Below are positions 55,741 through 64,000 of a stretch of DNA of 64,000 nt, in pieces (position 1 is the first letter of the stretch; every line of letters begins with the position of its first letter). Under the pieces are notes generated by a model. That model had not been told where the DNA came from. It saw only the letters and a list, made by a program, of their open reading frames with translations, and did not search any database. Made by a program: the position numbers and the translations under genes. This DNA comes from Aliishimia ponticola (lineage in GTDB: Bacteria; Pseudomonadota; Alphaproteobacteria; Rhodobacterales; Rhodobacteraceae). The stretch spans positions 372,001 to 436,000 of the forward strand of contig NZ_SRKY01000002.1 in NCBI RefSeq assembly GCF_004803475.1, written 5' to 3'.

Positions 55741-57147
55741 TCAGCCATACGTCATCAAGTGACCGATGCTGCTTAACTCGATACTTGGATCGGTCGTGCT
55801 GTTCTGCGGACGCCAATTGCGGTTCTCACCAAGCCAAGATCGCGGGTCCAGTTCAATCAACCCGATCACCGTTTCTGCCACGATCGTCGCGCCCACCGGG
55901 CCCAGCCCTTCACCGGGTTGGCGGGTGCCGTCGATATTCTCGCGCCCGATCAGGTCGGCCTCCCGCAGGATGTAGTACCATAGCGGCGTGCCACCTTGCA
56001 GGCCCGGCTCATCCGCGCGGGCCGCATCGCTGACCTGTTCGATCTCGGTCTCCGGGCGGCCAATCGCGCGGGCGAGTGTTTCGCCCGCAGGAAGCAGGAA
56101 GGACTGCCCGCGAACCATGTTGCGCGTGGCGAGGGACCGTCCCTCGGGATCGACCTTGGCGGGAAGCGCCAGCAGGTCAGAGGCCAGCTTCGCGTCAACG
56201 CGGCCCGCACGCTGCACGGTGCGCCCCTCATGCGTTTCGAACATCTCGTGCATGTCCGTCACGGCGCGGGCGTCCGAGATCGGCCCAAAGCCCTTGCCAA
56301 GCACCGTGCCGAACAGCTCGAACATGCTGCCCCCTTGCTGGGTCTGGACCTTCATCGGCACCATCGAATGGCCAAAGCGATACCCGGCGACCGAAAACTC
56401 GACCGGGATGAAGGGCGATTTGGGTTTGTAGAACTTGCGTCCCTCGGACAGAACCCGGGACACGACACCTTCGCCGCAGATGCTTTTCAGAAAGTCATGC
56501 ACGACGCACCACTGATAGTGCCACATGCAAAGCCGCCGCGCCTCTTCGTAAAGCTCCTTGCCGCTGTATTTGCCCTGCAGGTCGTCGCACATGCGATTGT
56601 GAAAGCGGATCATCGCCAATTGCATCTGGCTGACGATTCGATTCTCGTCATTTCGGAAGTCGCCAATCAGGGCGATATCGCCGACGCGCGCCAAATCATC
56701 AGCCGCATGTGCCCCAGTGCCCAGTTCCGCGCCGGTGATCAGCTTGACGCCTTTGAACGCGCCGTCGGGATGGTACAGATAGGGCTGCGCTTCGGGGCCA
56801 AGCCCATAGATGCAATCCAGATCAAGCGTTGGGGATCTGACATTCGGCGTGTTTTCGGGGTTGTTGACGCTGTCGAGGCTGGACGTCACATCCAGCGTGA
56901 TGTCGTGGTCAACGAACTGTCCGAAAAAGACAAAACCCACTGGATTGCTTTGCGATGTGGTGCCGTTTGGCCCACCATCCATGACACCGCCGGGCTGGCC
57001 AAGACTGTCCAAAACGCGCGGGTCGGTGAAAAGCGGGGACAGATCGGGAAACATGCGTCCAAAGCGGTCGCCCTCGTGGTAATGATGTTCTCGTGAACAA
57101 AAGGCATCAAGGCCTCGAAGCTGACTGGAGCCGTGTGCACTGGTCAT
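55741..57147 (-). CDS. Animal-type (peroxinectin/myeloperoxidase superfamily) haem peroxidase
   Basis: The 468-aa protein starts at the ATG at 57147, which has GGAGG upstream; the longer frame above it is rejected. The distal histidine is H81 with calcium ligand D82 in FFGQFVDHDITLD, the catalytic region has MIRFHNRMCDDL (R185), and the proximal histidine is H260 in GYRFGHSMV. The LCMWHYQWCVVHDFL helix between them is typical. No signal peptide is visible, so secretion would need another route. Function in bacteria is poorly known; a role in peroxide or halide chemistry is possible. Confidence 0.88.
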   Translation of the reverse strand: MTSAHGSSQLRGLDAFCSREHHYHEGDRFGRMFPDLSPLFTDPRVLDSLGQPGGVMDGGPNGTTSQSNPVGFVFFGQFVDHDITLDVTSSLDSVNNPENTPNVRSPTLDLDCIYGLGPEAQPYLYHPDGAFKGVKLITGAELGTGAHAADDLARVGDIALIGDFRNDENRIVSQMQLAMIRFHNRMCDDLQGKYSGKELYEEARRLCMWHYQWCVVHDFLKSICGEGVVSRVLSEGRKFYKPKSPFIPVEFSVAGYRFGHSMVPMKVQTQQGGSMFELFGTVLGKGFGPISDARAVTDMHEMFETHEGRTVQRAGRVDAKLASDLLALPAKVDPEGRSLATRNMVRGQSFLLPAGETLARAIGRPETEIEQVSDAARADEPGLQGGTPLWYYILREADLIGRENIDGTRQPGEGLGPVGATIVAETVIGLIELDPRSWLGENRNWRPQNSTTDPSIELSSIGHLMTYG

Positions 57148-57245
57148 AGTAGCCTCCAAAATTGCGTTTAAATATAACCTAAAGTAGCACAACTTTGACG
57201 TGTTTCGCAGTTTTGTCAGGTCCGGAATTCCCCACCTGCAGACAG

Positions 57246-57275
57246 AAAAAGGGCCGCTCCCCAAGGGAACGGCCC
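57246..57275 (-). terminator. Intrinsic terminator of the phaA-phaB operon
   Basis: On the minus strand GGGCCGTTCCC pairs with GGGAGCGGCCC (11 bp, one G-T), with a 3-nt loop and then TTTTT. It lies 24 bp beyond the phaB stop. Confidence 0.85.
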
Positions 57276-57299
57276 TGAATTCAGTGGCTTATGTGGCGG

Positions 57300-58022
57300 T
57301 TAGACGAAGAATTGGCCGCCATTCGCCGAGATGGTGGAGCCATTGATAAAGCCCGCGTCATCGGAGGCGAGGAAGGCAACGCAGCGCGCGATTTCTTCCG
57401 GTTCGCCCAAGCGGCCTGTCGGAATCTGGCTGATGATCGCCTCGCGCACTTTCTCCGGCACGGCCATCACCATTTCTGTCGCGATGTAGCCGGGGCAGAT
57501 CGCGTTCGCGGTAATCCCTGCGCGTGCGCCTTCCTGTGCCAAGGATTTCACGATCCCCAGATCGCCCGCCTTGGTCGCGGCGTAGTTGACCTGTGCGAAC
57601 TGGCCTTTTTGCCCGTTGATCGACGAAATGACGATCACGCGGCCGAATTTACGCTCGCGCATACCGGGCCAGATCGGGTGGATGGTGTTAAAAACGCCCG
57701 TCAGGTTGGTGTCGATGACCTGATGCCATTGTTCCGGCGTCATTTTGTGAAACGGCGCGTCACGGGTGATGCCCGCGTTGGCAACGACGACGTCGATGGG
57801 GCCAAGCTCTGCCTCGACCTTTGCGATGCCCGCTTTGGAGTCATCGTAATCGGCGACATTCCATTTGAAGGTCTTGATGCCGGTCGCCTCTGTGAACTTG
57901 GCGGCGGCCTCGTCATTCCCTGCATAGGTGGCAGCGACTGTGTAGCCATCGGCTTTGAGTTTTTTTGAAATGGCTTCGCCGATACCGCGGCTGCCACCGG
58001 TGACTAGAGCTACTCGGGACAT
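57300..58022 (-). CDS. phaB: Acetoacetyl-CoA reductase
   Basis: The 240-aa SDR enzyme reduces acetoacetyl-CoA to (R)-3-hydroxybutyryl-CoA for PHB synthesis. It has the cofactor motif ALVTGGSRGIGEAISKKL, NAGITRDAPFHKMTPEQW, the SSINGQKGQFAQVNYAATKAG active-site block and CPGYIATEMV. GGAGGAG precedes the ATG. It is 140 bp downstream of phaA on the same strand. The Asn/Gln-rich block is typical of PhaB rather than FabG. Confidence 0.95.
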   Translation of the reverse strand: MSRVALVTGGSRGIGEAISKKLKADGYTVAATYAGNDEAAAKFTEATGIKTFKWNVADYDDSKAGIAKVEAELGPIDVVVANAGITRDAPFHKMTPEQWHQVIDTNLTGVFNTIHPIWPGMRERKFGRVIVISSINGQKGQFAQVNYAATKAGDLGIVKSLAQEGARAGITANAICPGYIATEMVMAVPEKVREAIISQIPTGRLGEPEEIARCVAFLASDDAGFINGSTISANGGQFFV

Positions 58023-58124
58023 GGGGTCTCCTCCAATTTAGTGTCGAAATCTTGTTACTTCCCGGGCGCAACTTGCGCAATAATATTTCTTTAAGAATTT
58101 TTACTGGAGCGGCCCGTTCGACGG

Positions 58125-58155
58125 GGTGGGGGCAAAGAAATGCTCTGCCCCCACC
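58125..58155 (-). terminator. Strong hairpin between phaA and phaB
   Basis: A perfect 10-bp inverted repeat GGTGGGGGCA / TGCCCCCACC with an 11-nt loop begins 8 bp after the phaA stop. No T-run follows, so it may be a partial terminator or a site of mRNA processing or stabilisation. Confidence 0.5.
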
Positions 58156-58162
58156 TTAGAAA

Positions 58163-59338
58163 TCAGGGCCGTTCGATGCACATGGCGACGCCCATGCCGC
58201 CACCAATGCAAAGTGTCGCAAGGCCTTTCTTGGCGTCGCGGCGCTGCATTTCGAACAGCAGCGTGTTCAGAACGCGGCAACCGGAGGCGCCAATCGGGTG
58301 GCCGATCGCAATCGCGCCGCCATTGACGTTCACGATCGACGGATCCCAGCCCATGTCCTTGTTCACGGCGCAGGCCTGCGCGGCGAAAGCTTCATTGGCT
58401 TCGACAAGGTCAAGGTCATCGACGCTCCAACCTGCCTTTTCCAACGCCTTGCGCGACGCGTGGATCGGGCCGACACCCATGATCGACGGGTCAAGACCTG
58501 CCGTTGCATAGGATGCGATCCGCGCCATCGGTTGAATGCCGCGCTTTTCCGCGTTGTCCGCAGACATCAGAAGAACGGCGGCCGCGCCGTCATTCAGGCC
58601 AGAGGCGTTGGCGGCGGTTACGGACCCATCCTTGGTGAAGGCCGGGCGCAGCTTCTGCATGGCTTCGATGGTCGCGCCGTGGCGGATATATTCATCCTTG
58701 TCGACGACGATGTCGCCTTTGCGCGTCTTGACGGTGAAGGCCACGACCTCGTCATCGAATTTGCCGGCCTTCTGTGCCGCTTCGGCCTTGTTCTGAGAGG
58801 CGACCGCGAACTCGTCCTGCTGATCACGTGAGATTTGCCACTTTTCAGCGACATTCTCAGCCGTCTGGCCCATGTGATAGCCGTTGAAGGCATCCCACAG
58901 TCCGTCACGGATCATCGTGTCGATGTATTTCATGTCGCCCATCTTGTGACCGGCCCGCAGATTTGCGGCATGGGGCGACATGGTCATGTTTTCCTGACCG
59001 CCTGCGGCGACGATATCCGCATCGCCAAGCTGGATGTGCTGGGCGCCAAGGGCGACGGCGCGCAGACCGGAGCCGCAGACCTGATTGATGCCCCAAGCGG
59101 CGGATTCGATCGGCAGGCCCGCGTTGATATGCGCTTGGCGCGCCGGGTTCTGGCCCTGCGCCGCTGTCAAAACCTGACCCAAGATGGTTTCGGACACATC
59201 GGCCTTTTCGATCCCCGCGCGCTCCACCACCGCTTCGAGCACACATTTGCCCAGATCATGTGCCGGCGTGTTCGAAAACGCTCCCCCGAAGCTGCCGACA
59301 GCCGTACGGGCCGCGGATGCAATTACTACATTGGTCAT
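58163..59338 (-). CDS. phaA: Acetyl-CoA acetyltransferase (beta-ketothiolase)
   Basis: The 391-aa thiolase condenses two acetyl-CoA into acetoacetyl-CoA. The nucleophilic cysteine lies in [13 protein letters not shown] near residue 88, and the C-terminal motifs [19 protein letters not shown] and [12 protein letters not shown] supply the His and second Cys. Length is normal for PhaA. Together with phaB it forms the PHB precursor pathway; no PHB synthase gene is in the window. Confidence 0.96.
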   Translation of the reverse strand: MTNVVIASAARTAVGSFGGAFSNTPAHDLGKCVLEAVVERAGIEKADVSETILGQVLTAAQGQNPARQAHINAGLPIESAAWGINQVCGSGLRAVALGAQHIQLGDADIVAAGGQENMTMSPHAANLRAGHKMGDMKYIDTMIRDGLWDAFNGYHMGQTAENVAEKWQISRDQQDEFAVASQNKAEAAQKAGKFDDEVVAFTVKTRKGDIVVDKDEYIRHGATIEAMQKLRPAFTKDGSVTAANASGLNDGAAAVLLMSADNAEKRGIQPMARIASYATAGLDPSIMGVGPIHASRKALEKAGWSVDDLDLVEANEAFAAQACAVNKDMGWDPSIVNVNGGAIAIGHPIGASGCRVLNTLLFEMQRRDAKKGLATLCIGGGMGVAMCIERP

Positions 59339-59512
59339 GAGTTCTCCCTCTGCCTAAATCGTGGAGAGACATCTCGGGTAAATTCTGCCTTGGAAGGGCA
59401 AAAAACCCAATCCGACCCACCAAACTCAACCACCGGCATAACGAATTGGATGCGTGGCGGCAACGGCGGTGTGGTCTGATATGCGAAAGGATGCTGAGGC
59501 TGTTTGACGCGA

Positions 59513-60403
59513 CTACGCCCGGCGGCGTGCCATATGCCCTGACCGGGGAAGCCAATCGGGCTTGATCGTCGGTGCGCCGAAATTGAACCCTTGCATGCAG
59601 TCGACGCCGATCTTGGTTAGCACCTCGGCATCTTCGGGCGTTTCGACCATTTCGGCCACGCAGAGCATGTCGAATTGCTTGGCGATGGACAGCATGGCTT
59701 GCGTGAGAACAAGGTTATCTGGGTCGCGGGCGATGCCTTTGATGAACTGGCCGTCGATCTTGATGATATCGAAGAAGAAGTCCTTGAAGTAGCGCAGCGC
59801 GGTATAGCCGGACCCGAAATCATCCAGCGCAAAGCAAATGCCGCGCATTTGCAGGCGGTCCATGAAGTCCACCACCAGTTCGGGCACCGTCATCGCCGAA
59901 CTTTCGGTGATTTCGAGAATCAGGCGCGGCCCGATGCTGTCATCCTTGTCGAGCCAGCGATTGAGCGTGCGTAGCCACGGGCGATACCCGATGGAGCGGG
60001 CGGACATGTTGATCGACAAACGGAGATTCGGTACCTCTGCCAGCGCCTTGCACCCCATGGCCAGCGATAGCGTGTCGATGGTGCGGCCAAGTTCCTCATT
60101 TTCCACGACGGGCATGAAGTCCGCTGCGGGAATGACCCGCCCGGTGGCATCCAGAACGCGGATCAGCCCCTCGTAGAACGCGACGGAATTCGTCGTCTGC
60201 GCACGCACAACGGGCTGATAGGCCAAAAGCGCCTGTTTGTACCGGACAGCATCCGCCACCATGTTGAGCGTTTCCTCGTCCCGCTTTCGCACAGCGTACT
60301 CAAGGGGGCTGGAATTTCCGGGCGGAATATTTGCAAGGTGGTGGCGTGGGGGCATATGCGTGGGCCGTTCCGTGTCGTACTTCACCGCTACAGGCTGGCT
60401 CAT
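59513..60403 (-). CDS. EAL-domain protein (probable cyclic di-GMP phosphodiesterase)
   Basis: The 296-aa protein is an EAL domain with a short N-terminal extension and no membrane segment. The EAL motif reads EGL; the other conserved residues are present: SINMSARS, LEITESSAM, DDFGSGYTALRY, IIKIDGQFI and AEMVETPED. AGGGGAA precedes the ATG. It is divergent from tag. Confidence 0.9.
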   Translation of the reverse strand: MSQPVAVKYDTERPTHMPPRHHLANIPPGNSSPLEYAVRKRDEETLNMVADAVRYKQALLAYQPVVRAQTTNSVAFYEGLIRVLDATGRVIPAADFMPVVENEELGRTIDTLSLAMGCKALAEVPNLRLSINMSARSIGYRPWLRTLNRWLDKDDSIGPRLILEITESSAMTVPELVVDFMDRLQMRGICFALDDFGSGYTALRYFKDFFFDIIKIDGQFIKGIARDPDNLVLTQAMLSIAKQFDMLCVAEMVETPEDAEVLTKIGVDCMQGFNFGAPTIKPDWLPRSGHMARRRA

Positions 60404-60462
60404 TTCCCCTAAGAAGGGCTTAATGGTCAGTAACGTGGCTCATTTTATGCAAGGCGGGTGAG

Positions 60463-61029
60463 ATGGATCGTTGTGGCTGGGTCGGCTCTGAAGAAATTTA
60501 CATTGATTACCATGATACCGAATGGGGTGTACCGGAACGCGATTCCCGCGCGCTTTGGGAAAAGCTTGTCCTGGATGGATTCCAAGCCGGGCTGAGCTGG
60601 ATCACGATATTGAAAAAGCGGGAAAATTTCCGCGAGGCATTCAAGGGGTTCGATCCTGAAACCATCGCAAACTGGGGCCCGGCAGAGGTCGAAACGCTGC
60701 TGGGCAACCCCGGCATTGTCCGTCATCGCGGCAAGATCGAAGCCACAATCCTTAACGCGCAGGCCTATCTGAAGATCGAAGAGGCGGAGGGGTTCGATCA
60801 ATTTCTCTGGAAATATGTCGATGGAACGCCGCTCCAGAACCGTTGGGCCTCTCTGGCTGAGGTGCCTGCTTTCACCCCGATGTCAGAGCGGATGTCCAAG
60901 GATTTGAAGGCGCAGGGGTTCCGATTCTGTGGGCCGACCATCGTGTATGCGGCGATTCAGGCCATGGGTTTGGTGAATGACCACGTGGTGACATGCCCGC
61001 GCCACGCAGCCTGCGCGGCCCTTGCGTAA
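60463..61029 (+). CDS. tag: DNA-3-methyladenine glycosylase I
   Basis: The 188-aa base-excision enzyme removes 3-methyladenine from DNA. The zinc-snap residues are C4 and H17 at the N-terminus and the histidine/cysteine of VNDHVVTCPRH at the C-terminus. The substrate-pocket motif is GFQAGLSWITILKKRENFREAF. Length is normal. It is followed by a large hairpin and the rpsD promoter. Confidence 0.95.
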   Translation: MDRCGWVGSEEIYIDYHDTEWGVPERDSRALWEKLVLDGFQAGLSWITILKKRENFREAFKGFDPETIANWGPAEVETLLGNPGIVRHRGKIEATILNAQAYLKIEEAEGFDQFLWKYVDGTPLQNRWASLAEVPAFTPMSERMSKDLKAQGFRFCGPTIVYAAIQAMGLVNDHVVTCPRHAACAALA

Positions 61030-61064
61030 CAGGCGCGTGTGACAGGACGGGTCACACGCCTGTT
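61028..61064 (+). terminator. Long hairpin after tag
   Basis: AACAGGCGCGTGTGAC pairs with GTCACACGCCTGTT, 14 bp with a 2-nt bulge. It begins in the tag stop codon. There is no T-run, but position and strength suggest termination or insulation from rpsD. Confidence 0.6.
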
Positions 61065-61090
61065 GACTCGTGCAGATATGCGCGTATAAG
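61063..61090 (+). promoter_or_regulatory. Sigma-70-type promoter of rpsD
   Basis: TTGACT (61063-61068) and TATAAG (61085-61090) are separated by 16 bp. They lie about 160 bp upstream of the rpsD ATG, giving a long leader. Confidence 0.6.
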
Positions 61091-61110
61091 CGCGCGCTCA
61101 TTGGTGTTGG

Positions 61111-61209
61111 TGGCCCCCGCAAGGGGATGCCTGTCGCCCCGGCCAAATCCGGGGAAAGGACAACGCCCTCTCGTGCGTCTTTTCCCGCAAAACCGGGCTT
61201 CGGTTTTCG
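61111..61209 (+). promoter_or_regulatory. Structured 5' leader of rpsD
   Basis: Three hairpins can be seen: CCCC-GCAA-GGGG (61115-61126, extendable by GGC/GCC), CCCCGG-CCAAAT-CCGGGG (61137-61154) and AAAACCG-GGCTT-CGGTTTT (61189-61207). They lie between the promoter and the ribosome-binding site GAGGAG. A ribosomal-protein leader is a plausible reading, since S4 represses its own mRNA in other bacteria, but no known motif was matched. Confidence 0.5.
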
Positions 61210-61251
61210 AACAGGATGAGGCGACATCACAACTGAAGAGGAGATCAGCAG

Positions 61252-61872
61252 ATGACAAAAAGAACTGCTGCCAAGTACAAAATTGACCGCCGCATGGGCG
61301 AAAACATCTGGGGCCGTGCGAAATCCCCGGTGAACCGCCGTGAATATGGCCCCGGCCAGCACGGTCAGCGCCGCAAGGGCAAACTGTCCGACTTCGGTAT
61401 CCAGCTGCGCGCCAAGCAGAAGCTGAAAGGTTACTACGGCGACCTGACCGAAAAGCAATTCCGCCGCATCTACGGTGAGGCAGAGCGTGTGAAGGGCGAT
61501 ACCGGTGAAAACCTGATCGGTCTGCTGGAACGCCGTCTGGACGCCGTTGTGTACCGCGCGAAATTCGTTCCGACCATCTTCGCCGCACGTCAGTTCGTGA
61601 ACCACAAGCACGTGCGTGTGAATGGCCGCATCGTGAACATCCCCTCCTACCGCGTGAAAGAGGGCGACGTGATCGAAGTGCGTGATCGTTCCAAGCAAAT
61701 GGCAGCGATCCTCGAAGCCGTTCAACTGCCCGAGCGTGACGTTCCGGATTACATCGACGCGGACCACTCCAAGCTGACCGCGACCTTCGTGCGCACCCCG
61801 CAGCTGGGCGATGTGCCGTATCCGGTGATGATGGAACCGAACCTCGTCGTCGAATTCTACGCGAAAAACTGA
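61252..61872 (+). CDS. rpsD: 30S ribosomal protein S4
   Basis: The 206-aa protein contains [81 protein letters not shown] (the S4 RNA-binding domain) and the C-terminal LVVEFYAKN. It is a primary 16S rRNA binder. GAAGAGGAG precedes the ATG. Monocistronic, with its own promoter, leader and terminator. Confidence 0.97.
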   Translation: MTKRTAAKYKIDRRMGENIWGRAKSPVNRREYGPGQHGQRRKGKLSDFGIQLRAKQKLKGYYGDLTEKQFRRIYGEAERVKGDTGENLIGLLERRLDAVVYRAKFVPTIFAARQFVNHKHVRVNGRIVNIPSYRVKEGDVIEVRDRSKQMAAILEAVQLPERDVPDYIDADHSKLTATFVRTPQLGDVPYPVMMEPNLVVEFYAKN

Positions 61873-61904
61873 TCGGGCTCTGCCCTTTCACAGATGCTTT
61901 TGGG

Positions 61905-61937
61905 ACCGCGCCGGACTTTTCGGCGCGGTTTCTTTTT
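61905..61937 (+). terminator. Intrinsic terminator of rpsD
   Basis: A perfect 9-bp stem ACCGCGCCG / CGGCGCGGT with a GACTTTT loop is followed by TTCTTTTT. It begins 32 bp after the rpsD stop. Confidence 0.88.
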
Positions 61938-61998
61938 GCCGCGCGCCGCTCAACCTGTGGTAGGCTTGCCCCATTGAACAAATCGTTGGGGGCCAATT

Positions 61999-63030
61999 AT
62001 GGCATCGCGGGACATTTCCTTTACCAGTTTCAACCTCTTGAACCTGCAGTTGCCGGGCGCGCCGCTGTATAACGGGGCCAGTTGGACGCAGGCGCAATAT
62101 GACCGGAAAATCGCCTTTACAGGTGCGTCGCTGTCGCTGCTCTCCGCCGATTTCATCGGCTTCCAGGAGCTGTGGGCCCCCGCCGCGCTGGCCGCCACGC
62201 TGGCGGAGGCCGGTCTGGACAGCACCCACCGCCCGCTGACCCCGCCCGATCATTCCGGCAGTCGCATCGTGTGCGCGGGGGCGGTGCGGTCCGACATGTT
62301 GGTGAGTGAGCCGGAGTGGATCACCCAGTTCCCCGAGGAAATGATCCTGTCGACCAAGGGCGACGACCCGCAGCAGCCTGATGTGGCGATTTGGCTGCGG
62401 GAATTTTCGCGGCCCGTTCTGCATGTTCGGCTTCAACCGCGCGAGGATACGCCGGTCATTCACGTCTTTGTCTGCCACTTCAAATCGCGCCGCCCCACGC
62501 AGGTCTGGAACGAGGCATGGTATGACCGGGGCACGCATAGCCCACATACCAACGCAATCGGGTATGCGCTCTCGACGATCCGGCGCACCGCAGAGGCGAC
62601 CGCGCTGCGCATCATCATCACCAAGCTGGTGAAGAATTCCGATACGCCGGTTGTGGTGATCGGGGATATGAATGACGGCAAGGACAGCAACACGCTCAAC
62701 ATCCTGTCAGAGCAGCCGACGTTTCTGTCGCCCTTGTCGTCGGGCGGCGGGGATAACGCGCTTTATACGGCGCAGACGATACAGGAATACCGGTCGGTCC
62801 GGGATGTCTATTATACGCATGTCTACAAAGGGCAGCGCGAAAGCCTTGATCATGTGCTGTTCAGTCAGGAGTTCTATGACAACTCCAAGCGCCGGATCTG
62901 GGCCTTCGACGATATGGTGGTGCTGAACGACCACCTTGATTTCGACGATCACAAGGACAGCGGCACCAATGACCACGGTATTCTGCGGGTTCGGTTCAAA
63001 TGGAAACCTGCCGAAGGTGCCGCGGTCTGA
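61999..63030 (+). CDS. Endonuclease/exonuclease/phosphatase-fold protein
   Basis: The 343-aa protein has the EEP superfamily motifs: [13 protein letters not shown], the catalytic glutamate in [31 protein letters not shown] and, at the end, DHVLFSQEF and DHGILRVRF. There is no clear signal peptide. The substrate could be a nucleic acid or a phospho-lipid; nothing nearby decides. It is separated by 80 bp from hisC. Confidence 0.85.
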   Translation: MASRDISFTSFNLLNLQLPGAPLYNGASWTQAQYDRKIAFTGASLSLLSADFIGFQELWAPAALAATLAEAGLDSTHRPLTPPDHSGSRIVCAGAVRSDMLVSEPEWITQFPEEMILSTKGDDPQQPDVAIWLREFSRPVLHVRLQPREDTPVIHVFVCHFKSRRPTQVWNEAWYDRGTHSPHTNAIGYALSTIRRTAEATALRIIITKLVKNSDTPVVVIGDMNDGKDSNTLNILSEQPTFLSPLSSGGGDNALYTAQTIQEYRSVRDVYYTHVYKGQRESLDHVLFSQEFYDNSKRRIWAFDDMVVLNDHLDFDDHKDSGTNDHGILRVRFKWKPAEGAAV

Positions 63031-63110
63031 GGCAGGGCCGGGGGCGGCGAATTGGCACTGGTCACTGCGGGCGGGCGGGCCTAAAACCCTGTCACGCAAC
63101 GGAGGTTTTC

Positions 63111-64000
63111 ATGGCTGTCATCACGCCCCAACCCGGTATCATGGATATTGCGCTTTATGAGGGCGGCAAATCCCATCTGGATGGGGTTGCGCAGGTGCTC
63201 AAGCTTAGCTCGAACGAGAACCCATTGGGCCCGCCCCCCTCGGCCATCGCTGCGCTGACGCAGGCTGCGGCGGGCATGCATCTTTACCCATCGACCGATC
63301 ACGCAGATTTGCGGGCGGCGATTGCCGAGATGTGGCAGGTCGAGGCAGACCGCGTGATCTGCGGCGTCGGTTCGGACGAGGTTCTGCAATTCGTCACGCA
63401 GGCTTTTGCCGGTCCGGGGGATGAGATCATCTATACCGAACACGGGTTTTCCATGTACCCGATCCTTGCGAACATGGCGGGCGCGACCCCGGTGAAGGTG
63501 CCCGAAGCGGTGCGTGTCGTGGATGTGGATGCGATCCTTGGCGCCGTGACGGACCGGACGCGGATCGTCCTGCTGACCAATCCGGGCAATCCCACTGGCA
63601 CCATCCTTCCCGATGAAGACCTTGTGCGGCTTGCCGATGGGCTGCCGGACAGTGTCATCCTGGTGATCGACGGGGCCTATACCGAATATGCCGAAGGCTA
63701 TGACGGGGGGCGGTCGCTGGCCAAGGAGCGGCCCAATGTGCTGATGACGCGGACCTTTTCCAAGATTTACGGGCTGGGCGGGCTGCGTGTCGGCTGGGGC
63801 TATGGTCCCAAGGCGTTGATTGACGTGATGACCCGTATCCGCCAGCCCTTCAATCTAAGTGTTGTGCAACTTGCCGCCGCCGAGGCCGCCCTGCGCGACC
63901 GTGACTGGCTGGACACCTGCTCCGCGCTGAATGCTGACCAGCGGGCGCGGCTTACCGGCGCGTTGCGGCAGCTTGGTGTGGAATGCGACGAGTCGCAGAC
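63111..64000 (+). CDS. hisC: Histidinol-phosphate aminotransferase (3' truncated by the window edge)
   Basis: The 296 visible residues belong to a class I/II PLP aminotransferase. The N-terminus [19 protein letters not shown] and [15 protein letters not shown] are HisC-like, NPGNPTGT binds the cofactor, and the PLP lysine is in [18 protein letters not shown]. It works in histidine biosynthesis, although some members also accept aromatic amino acids. GGAGG precedes the ATG. Confidence 0.93.
   Translation, partial: MAVITPQPGIMDIALYEGGKSHLDGVAQVLKLSSNENPLGPPPSAIAALTQAAAGMHLYPSTDHADLRAAIAEMWQVEADRVICGVGSDEVLQFVTQAFAGPGDEIIYTEHGFSMYPILANMAGATPVKVPEAVRVVDVDAILGAVTDRTRIVLLTNPGNPTGTILPDEDLVRLADGLPDSVILVIDGAYTEYAEGYDGGRSLAKERPNVLMTRTFSKIYGLGGLRVGWGYGPKALIDVMTRIRQPFNLSVVQLAAAEAALRDRDWLDTCSALNADQRARLTGALRQLGVECDESQ

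Overview
The window is high-GC, densely packed chromosomal DNA of an alphaproteobacterium, most probably a Rhodobacteraceae (roseobacter-type) species. The evidence is the gene content and arrangement: PHB genes phaA-phaB, an ETF:ubiquinone oxidoreductase, long polycistronic uptake operons whose genes overlap by ATGA, an ispE / polyprenyl-diphosphate synthase / trmN6-like cluster, and greA followed by a two-helix membrane protein. No rRNA, tRNA, CRISPR array, insertion sequence or prophage was recognised.

Layout. 1-8311: the end of an arginine-deiminase-type operon (arcB, arcC) runs 2 bp later into a complete nine-gene N-ATPase operon (atpD-C-Q-R-B-E-F-A-G). A Crp/Fnr-type regulator faces it. 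9454-11067: a TolB-like/TPR protein split by one in-frame TAA. 11301-14708: a secreted C-type-lectin-fold protein, then a ferredoxin / two-haem membrane protein / Tat-type flavoprotein redox set. 14734-25738: a dpp/opp-type ABC importer, divergent from a MarR-type regulator followed by a creatininase-family amidohydrolase, a ketopantoate-reductase-like enzyme, an SDR, an M20 peptidase and an EamA transporter. Two matching palindromes lie in the divergent promoter region. 25824-27912: pobA and a LysR regulator. 28003-33825: hyuA-hyuB, an FAD oxidase and a uronate-dehydrogenase-like enzyme. 33983-38179: ugpBAEC with a candidate Pho box and an internal hairpin attenuator.

38343-49161 is signalling and housekeeping: a large PAS-containing chemoreceptor, a GGDEF/EAL protein, a two-helix membrane protein with greA, a VOC protein divergent from soxR with a MerR-type promoter between them, ETF-QO and a PilZ protein. 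49356-54201: a TPR lipoprotein-like protein, ispE, polyprenyl-diphosphate synthase, DUF2007, a TrmN6-like methyltransferase and a DUF465 protein. 54306-57147: a GcvA-like LysR regulator, two very small genes and an animal-type haem peroxidase. 57300-64000: phaB, phaA, an EAL protein, tag, rpsD with a structured leader, an endonuclease/exonuclease/phosphatase-fold protein and the start of hisC.

Main points of interest: (i) direct fusion of arginine-fermentation genes to an N-ATPase operon, whose c subunit carries two carboxylates at the ion site; (ii) a 56-aa gene whose Shine-Dalgarno and start codon sit in a perfect 11-bp hairpin; (iii) a 19-bp-spacer SoxR-type operator; (iv) twin palindromes 53 bp apart at the dpp/marR divergent promoter; (v) the nonsense-split TolB/TPR gene; (vi) the rpsD leader with three hairpins; (vii) nested inverted repeats between ugpC and the chemoreceptor gene.
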